Assembly (NCBI GenBank): GCA_013003145.1
Contig: JABDLH010000013.1
Span: 1 to 26,438, forward strand
Origin: Flavobacteriaceae bacterium
Lineage (GTDB): Bacteria; Bacteroidota; Bacteroidia; Flavobacteriales; Flavobacteriaceae
Length of the DNA: 26,438 nucleotides
Direction: 5' to 3'
The notes beneath the pieces were generated by a model, which saw only the letters and a program-made list of their open reading frames with translations, was not told the DNA's origin and did no database searches. Made by a program: the position numbers and the translations under genes. Positions 21,332 through 26,438 of the stretch are shown one piece after another (the first letter of the stretch is position 1; every line of letters starts with the position of its first letter).

Positions 21332-24300
21332 ATGGCTAGATTAAAAGATAATACACAACAAAAACGGTTCAACAAGATTTCCATCGGTCTGGCCTCTCCG
21401 GAGTCCATCCTGGCAGAGTCCCGGGGAGAAGTGTTGAAGCCGGAAACTATTAACTATAGAACGCACAAACCAGAGCGCGATGGCCTGTTTTGTGAACGTA
21501 TCTTTGGTCCTGTAAAGGATTATGAGTGTGCGTGTGGTAAGTATAAGCGTATCCGTTACCGCGGTATCGTCTGCGACCGTTGTGGAGTAGAGGTAACCGA
21601 GAAAAAGGTACGTAGAGATAGGGTAGGTCACATCAACCTGGTTGTCCCTGTAGCACATATCTGGTATTTCCGTTCCCTTCCAAACAAGATCGGCTACCTG
21701 CTTGGACTTCCGTCCAAGAAACTGGACATGATCATATACTATGAGCGTTATGTCGTGATCCAGCCAGGTATTGCCAAGGGTCCTGAAGGGGAAGAGATCA
21801 AGAAAATGGATTTCCTTACAGAAGAGGAATACCTGAACATTCTTGAAAGCATTCCAAGAGAGAACCAATACCTGGAAGATTCTGATCCCAACAAGTTCAT
21901 CGCTAAAATGGGAGCAGAGTGCTTAATCGAATTATTGTCTCGTATAGATCTTAAGCAATTGTCTTATGACCTGCGCCATAAGGCCAATACAGAGACGTCT
22001 AAACAGCGTAAGACCGAGGCCCTTAAAAGGCTGCAGGTTGTAGAAGCACTTAGGGAATCGCAAGATAACCGTGAGAATAACCCGGAATGGATGATCATGA
22101 AGGTGATCCCTGTGATCCCACCGGAATTACGCCCACTGGTTCCACTGGATGGTGGTCGTTTTGCGACTTCGGACCTTAACGATCTTTACCGTCGGGTAAT
22201 TATCCGTAACAACCGTCTGAAGCGACTGATGGAGATCAAAGCTCCTGAAGTAATCCTTCGTAACGAGAAGCGTATGCTGCAGGAAGCTGTGGATTCACTT
22301 TTCGACAACACCCGTAAAGCTTCTGCTGTAAAAACAGAATCTAACCGTCCGTTAAAATCCCTTTCAGATTCCCTGAAAGGAAAACAAGGACGTTTCCGTC
22401 AGAACCTGCTTGGTAAACGTGTGGATTATTCCGCTCGTTCCGTGATCGTAGTAGGTCCTGAAATGAAATTATACGAATGTGGTCTGCCAAAAGACATGGC
22501 GGCAGAGCTCTACAAACCATTCGTGATTCGTAAGTTGATCGAACGAGGAATCGTTAAGACCGTTAAATCGGCCAAGAAGATCATCGATAAGAAAGAGCCG
22601 GTTGTTTGGGATATCCTTGAAAACGTACTGAAAGGACACCCGGTATTATTGAACCGGGCCCCCACGCTGCACAGGCTGGGGATACAGGCCTTCCAGCCAA
22701 AACTGATCGAAGGTAAGGCGATCCGCCTGCACCCATTGGTGTGTACGGCATTTAACGCCGACTTTGATGGTGACCAGATGGCAGTACACTTGCCTCTTGG
22801 GCCGGAAGCTATCCTGGAAGCCCAGTTATTAATGCTTGCCTCTCATAACATCCTGAACCCTGCGAACGGATCACCGATCACGGTACCGTCACAGGATATG
22901 GTACTGGGTCTGTACTACATGACCAAAGAGCGCAAGACTACTGACGATTATACGGTAAAAGGTGAAGGATTAACCTTCTATTCTTACGAGGAAGTGGTTA
23001 TCGCTTTCAATGAAGGTCGCCTGGAGCTGAACGCCGGAATCAAGGTCAGGGCAAAGGATTTCAATGAAAATGGAGAGCTGGTCAACCAGATCATCCCAAC
23101 TACAGTAGGTAGGGTACTCTTCAACATGGTAGTGCCGGAACAAGCCGGTTACGTGAACGACGTCTTGAATAAGAAGTCGCTTCGTGATATTATCGGTCGA
23201 ATCCTGGCTGTAACAGATGTTCCTACCACGGCAGAATTCCTTGATAAGATCAAGAGCATGGGGTATGATTTCGCTTTTAAAGGTGGATTGTCCTTCAGCC
23301 TCGGAGATATTATCATCCCACAGGAGAAACATGAAATGATCGCCGAAGCCAATGAACAGGTTGATGGCATCATGATGAACTATAACATGGGTCTGATCAC
23401 CAATAACGAACGTTATAACCAGGTGATCGATGTTTGGACCTCTACCAATGCTATGCTTACGGAACTCGCGATGAAGCGTATCCGTGAAGATCAGCAAGGA
23501 TTCAACTCGGTATATATGATGTTGGATTCCGGTGCAAGGGGATCTAAAGAGCAGATCCGACAGCTTACCGGTATGCGTGGACTGATGGCGAAGCCTAAGA
23601 AGTCTACTGCCGGAGGTGGTGAAATTATTGAGAACCCCATCCTCTCTAACTTTAAGGAAGGGCTATCGATCCTGGAATACTTTATATCTACTCACGGTGC
23701 ACGTAAAGGACTTGCGGATACCGCACTTAAGACGGCGGATGCAGGATACCTGACCCGTAGGCTGGTAGATGTTTCCCAGGATGTGATCGTCAATACCGAA
23801 GACTGTGAGACCCTAAGGGGAATCGAGGTCGAGGCCTTGAAGAAGAACGAAGAGGTGGTAGAGTCACTGGGTGAAAGGATTCTCGGACGAGTTTCATTAC
23901 ACGATGTGTACGATCCACTTACTGAGGAGCTGTTGCTGAAAGCAGGGCAGGAGATCATGGAAGTTGATCTTAAGAAGATCGAAGCTTCACCTGTAGAAAG
24001 GATTGAAGTGCGTTCACCGTTGACATGCGAGGCTCAGAAAGGTATCTGTGCCATGTGTTACGGACGTAACCTGTCTACCAATAAAATGGTACAGAGAGGT
24101 GAAGCCGTTGGGGTTGTGGCAGCACAATCTATCGGGGAACCGGGAACTCAGCTTACCCTACGTACCTTCCACGTTGGAGGTATTGCAGGTAACATTTCTG
24201 AAGATAATAAACTGGAAGCTCGCTTTAACGGTATTGCCGAGATCGAGGATCTGAGAACAGTTAAGGATAATGATGGCGATAAGAAGAATGATATCGTTAT

Positions 24301-25627
24301 CTCCAGGACTTCTGAGATCAAGATCGTAGATGCTAAGACCGGTATCACCTTAAGTACCAACAACATTCCTTACGGATCACAGTTGTACGTTAAAAATGGT
24401 GAGAAAGTAGAGAAAGGACAGATCGTTTGCCAGTGGGATCCATATAACGGTGTAATTGTTTCAGAATTCCCAGGAAAGATCGCTTACGAGAATATCGAGC
24501 AGGGCGTTACTTTCCAGGTAGAAATTGACGAACAGACCGGATTCCAGGAGAAAGTGATCACTGAATCCAGGAATAAGAAATTGATTCCAACCCTGTTGAT
24601 CAAGAACAGCAAGGATGAAGTATTGCGTTCGTACAACCTTCCGGTTGGATCGCACATCATGGTAGATGACGGGGATAAGATAAAAGAAGGAAAGATCCTT
24701 GTGAAGATTCCACGTAAATCTGCAAAAGCAGGGGATATTACCGGAGGTCTTCCTAGGGTGACCGAGCTCTTTGAAGCGCGTAACCCATCTAACCCGGCAG
24801 TTGTTTCCGAGATAGACGGTGTGGTTTCTTTTGGTAAGATCAAACGAGGTAACAGGGAGATCATCATTGAATCCAAACTGGGTGAAGTGAAGAAGTACCT
24901 GGTAAAACTCTCTAACCAGATCCTGGTACAGGAGAATGACTACGTTCGTGCCGGTATGCCATTATCAGACGGGTCTATTACCCCGGAAGATATCCTGGCG
25001 ATCAAAGGACCATCTGCAGTTCAGCAATACCTGGTGAACGAAGTACAGGAAGTATATCGTTTACAGGGTGTGAAGATCAATGACAAGCACTTTGAGGTCG
25101 TAGTAAGGCAGATGATGCGTAAGGTAAGAATCCAGGATTCTGGAGATACTACCTTCCTGGAGAACCAGTTGGTTCATAAGGACGACTTTATCCGTGAGAA
25201 TGATAACATCTTTGGTAAGAAGGTGGTAGACGATGCAGGAGAATCAGAGAACCTGAAGCCTGGCCAGATTATTACGGCTCGTGAGCTCAGGGACGAGAAC
25301 TCTATCCTGAAGCGTTCTGATAAAACCCTGGTATCTGCAAGAGACGCGGTGGCGGCTACGGCTACACCAATTCTGCAGGGTATCACAAGGGCATCGCTGC
25401 AAACCAAATCCTTCATCTCGGCGGCATCCTTCCAGGAGACCACCAAGGTACTGAACGAGGCGGCGGTTAGCGGTAAGGTTGATGACTTAGAAGGTCTTAA
25501 GGAAAATGTGATCGTAGGTCACAGGATCCCGGCCGGTACCGGAATGCGCGATTATGAAAATATCATTGTAGGATCTAAGGAAGAATACGATGAGATCATG
25601 GCCCGCAAAGAGGAACTGAAGTTTTAA
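21332..25627 (+). CDS. rpoC: DNA-directed RNA polymerase subunit beta'
   Basis: A protein of 1431 residues. The N-terminal zinc finger has [20 protein letters not shown] (about 67-86). The catalytic NADFDGDQ motif at 475-482 supplies Asp477, Asp479 and Asp481 for the active-site Mg2+. The trigger-loop/bridge region reads [20 protein letters not shown], and the second zinc site is formed around [16 protein letters not shown]. An [11 protein letters not shown] lid region and [18 protein letters not shown] are also intact. It is the last gene of the block and ends in a strong terminator 14 bases after its stop. Confidence 0.98.
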   Translation: MARLKDNTQQKRFNKISIGLASPESILAESRGEVLKPETINYRTHKPERDGLFCERIFGPVKDYECACGKYKRIRYRGIVCDRCGVEVTEKKVRRDRVGHINLVVPVAHIWYFRSLPNKIGYLLGLPSKKLDMIIYYERYVVIQPGIAKGPEGEEIKKMDFLTEEEYLNILESIPRENQYLEDSDPNKFIAKMGAECLIELLSRIDLKQLSYDLRHKANTETSKQRKTEALKRLQVVEALRESQDNRENNPEWMIMKVIPVIPPELRPLVPLDGGRFATSDLNDLYRRVIIRNNRLKRLMEIKAPEVILRNEKRMLQEAVDSLFDNTRKASAVKTESNRPLKSLSDSLKGKQGRFRQNLLGKRVDYSARSVIVVGPEMKLYECGLPKDMAAELYKPFVIRKLIERGIVKTVKSAKKIIDKKEPVVWDILENVLKGHPVLLNRAPTLHRLGIQAFQPKLIEGKAIRLHPLVCTAFNADFDGDQMAVHLPLGPEAILEAQLLMLASHNILNPANGSPITVPSQDMVLGLYYMTKERKTTDDYTVKGEGLTFYSYEEVVIAFNEGRLELNAGIKVRAKDFNENGELVNQIIPTTVGRVLFNMVVPEQAGYVNDVLNKKSLRDIIGRILAVTDVPTTAEFLDKIKSMGYDFAFKGGLSFSLGDIIIPQEKHEMIAEANEQVDGIMMNYNMGLITNNERYNQVIDVWTSTNAMLTELAMKRIREDQQGFNSVYMMLDSGARGSKEQIRQLTGMRGLMAKPKKSTAGGGEIIENPILSNFKEGLSILEYFISTHGARKGLADTALKTADAGYLTRRLVDVSQDVIVNTEDCETLRGIEVEALKKNEEVVESLGERILGRVSLHDVYDPLTEELLLKAGQEIMEVDLKKIEASPVERIEVRSPLTCEAQKGICAMCYGRNLSTNKMVQRGEAVGVVAAQSIGEPGTQLTLRTFHVGGIAGNISEDNKLEARFNGIAEIEDLRTVKDNDGDKKNDIVISRTSEIKIVDAKTGITLSTNNIPYGSQLYVKNGEKVEKGQIVCQWDPYNGVIVSEFPGKIAYENIEQGVTFQVEIDEQTGFQEKVITESRNKKLIPTLLIKNSKDEVLRSYNLPVGSHIMVDDGDKIKEGKILVKIPRKSAKAGDITGGLPRVTELFEARNPSNPAVVSEIDGVVSFGKIKRGNREIIIESKLGEVKKYLVKLSNQILVQENDYVRAGMPLSDGSITPEDILAIKGPSAVQQYLVNEVQEVYRLQGVKINDKHFEVVVRQMMRKVRIQDSGDTTFLENQLVHKDDFIRENDNIFGKKVVDDAGESENLKPGQIITARELRDENSILKRSDKTLVSARDAVAATATPILQGITRASLQTKSFISAASFQETTKVLNEAAVSGKVDDLEGLKENVIVGHRIPAGTGMRDYENIIVGSKEEYDEIMARKEELKF

Positions 25628-25640
25628 TCATATAATTATA

Positions 25641-25672
25641 AAAACCCCGATCTCAACTGGTCGGGGTTTTTT
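25641..25672 (+). terminator. Rho-independent terminator of the rpoBC transcript
   Basis: AAAACCCCGA (25641-25650) and TCGGGGTTTT (25661-25670) are perfect complements with a ten-base loop, and the T run continues to 25672. It ends the secE-rpoC block. Confidence 0.92.
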
Positions 25673-25693
25673 ATGTCTAATTGTAAACAGACC

Positions 25694-26005
25694 ATGGCTG
25701 AAAACGAAAACAAACAGAAACAGATCAATATAGAACTGGATGAAAAAACCGCGGAAGGAACCTATTCCAATCTCGCGATCATCAATCATTCAGCGTCCGA
25801 ATTCGTGGTAGATTTTATCAGCCTGATGCCGGGAGCGCCCAAGGCGAAGGTGAAAAGCAGGGTCATCTTAACCCCACAGCACGCCAAGAAATTCCTGAAG
25901 GCACTGAAAGAAAATGTGGCCCGATTTGAGAAATCGCACGGAGCCATACAGGATTATGAGCAGCCCAATATCCCGATGAATTTCGGGCCTCCGGGTGAAG
26001 CTTAA
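25694..26005 (+). CDS. DUF3467 family small protein
   Basis: A protein of 103 residues from the ATG at 25694 (MAENENKQKQINIELDEKTA). An in-frame ATG at 25673 abuts the rpoC terminator T run and adds an atypical MSNCKQT, so it is less likely. The family core TYSNLAIINHSASEFVVDFI is followed by LMPGAPKAKVKSRVILTPQH and AKKFLKALKENVARFE, ending in a proline-rich tail. DUF3467 proteins are short, cytoplasmic and of unknown function; in flavobacteria they often follow rpoC. The gene lies 22 bases after the rpoC terminator with no clear TAnnTTTG promoter, so it may depend on read-through. Confidence 0.88.
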   Translation: MAENENKQKQINIELDEKTAEGTYSNLAIINHSASEFVVDFISLMPGAPKAKVKSRVILTPQHAKKFLKALKENVARFEKSHGAIQDYEQPNIPMNFGPPGEA

Positions 26006-26011
26006 GCAGTT

Positions 26012-26042
26012 AAAAAAGGCCTCCGATCGGAGGCCTTTTTTT
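26012..26042. terminator. Bidirectional terminator between DUF3467 and prfC
   Basis: GGCCTCCGA (26018-26026) and TCGGAGGCC (26027-26035) make a perfect palindrome, preceded by six A and followed by seven T. It lies between convergent genes and serves both strands; the last bases overlap the prfC stop codon. Confidence 0.93.
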
Positions 26043-26438
26043 ATGCGTTGAATTCTGAAGTGAAATGCAGTTTTACCGAAGGGTATTTCTGTTGTGTCAT
26101 CTGCAGTGAGAACTGCGAATCTGCGAGGAACACTAGCTGCCCCCGTTTATCCGTAGCCAGGAATTTTTGTTTTACCCGCTGGAATTCTGAAAATTCTTCG
26201 TTCGACGGATCCTGTGGTTCTACCCAACAGGCTTTATAGGCCGGGAAATTCTCATAAGTACATTTGGCTCCGTATTCGTGCTCTAAACGGTACTGTATAA
26301 CTTCGTATTGCAGTGCTCCCACGGTTCCTATCACCTTCCTTCCATTCAGGTTCAGTGTAAAGAGCTGTGCTACCCCTTCATCCATCAGCTGGTCTATCCC
26401 TTTGTTCAATTGCTTGGAACGCATAGGGTCTGCGTTGT
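26041..26438 (-). CDS. prfC: Peptide chain release factor 3, C-terminal part (runs off the window edge)
   Basis: The minus-strand frame is open to the right edge and ends at TAA (26043-26041), giving about 132 C-terminal residues. NADPMRSKQLNKGIDQLMDE and the following GVAQLFT are diagnostic of RF3. The C-terminal domain continues with GTVGALQYEVIQYRLEHEYG and FLADSQFSLQMTQQKYPSVK. RF3 is a GTPase that recycles RF1 and RF2 after peptide release. The GTPase domain lies outside the window. It converges on DUF3467, sharing a bidirectional terminator. Confidence 0.95.
   Translation of the reverse strand, partial: NADPMRSKQLNKGIDQLMDEGVAQLFTLNLNGRKVIGTVGALQYEVIQYRLEHEYGAKCTYENFPAYKACWVEPQDPSNEEFSEFQRVKQKFLATDKRGQLVFLADSQFSLQMTQQKYPSVKLHFTSEFNA

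Overview
The window is chromosomal DNA from a member of the Bacteroidota, most likely family Flavobacteriaceae. The protein types point there (DUF2851, the PspC-like mini-protein, short HPF, DUF3467, EF-Tu and RNA polymerase sequences). So does the gene order rpsU, xer, hpf, tRNAs, tuf, tRNA-Trp, secE, nusG, rplKAJL, rpoBC. Several genes are preceded by exact matches to the Bacteroidota -7 element TAnnTTTG, and Shine-Dalgarno sequences are nearly absent. The one strong Shine-Dalgarno sits in front of rpsU.

Region 1 (1-1950, minus strand). The 5' part of trpE runs off the left edge. It is preceded by a short leader peptide with three consecutive Trp codons and a strong terminator hairpin, a ribosome-mediated trp attenuator. 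Upstream lies a MarR regulator/YceI pair whose promoter overlaps a perfect palindrome.

Region 2 (1955-6153, plus strand). Two thioredoxin-fold envelope proteins overlap by 83 bp, probably because of a one-base slip in a T run. They are followed by a one-domain rhodanese, then DUF2851, a PspC-like membrane protein and a two-TM potassium channel with an RCK domain, apparently co-transcribed.

Region 3 (6242-10368, plus strand). A sodium:amino-acid (AGCS) symporter carries an unusual exported N-terminal region. A helix-hairpin-helix protein follows, whose first codons contain a terminator-like hairpin, and then an acyl-CoA dehydrogenase.

Region 4 (10395-14418). rpsU, a Xer-type recombinase and hpf are followed by tRNA-Thr(TGT), tRNA-Tyr(GTA), tRNA-Gly(TCC), tRNA-Thr(GGT), tuf and tRNA-Trp(CCA). 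The spacers are unusual. Partial copies of tRNA-Gly, tRNA-Thr(GGT) and tRNA-Trp lie beside the intact genes, each carrying or abutting a different GC-rich palindrome. In two cases the palindrome sits as a clean insertion inside otherwise identical tRNA sequence. This is the most unusual structure in the window.

Region 5 (14419-26438). The transcription/translation block secE-nusG-rplK-rplA-rplJ-rplL-rpoB-rpoC has hairpins at the expected control points, before rplK and between rplL and rpoB, and ends in a strong terminator. DUF3467 and a convergent, partial prfC follow, separated by a bidirectional terminator.

No CRISPR array, insertion sequence, prophage or defence system was seen.
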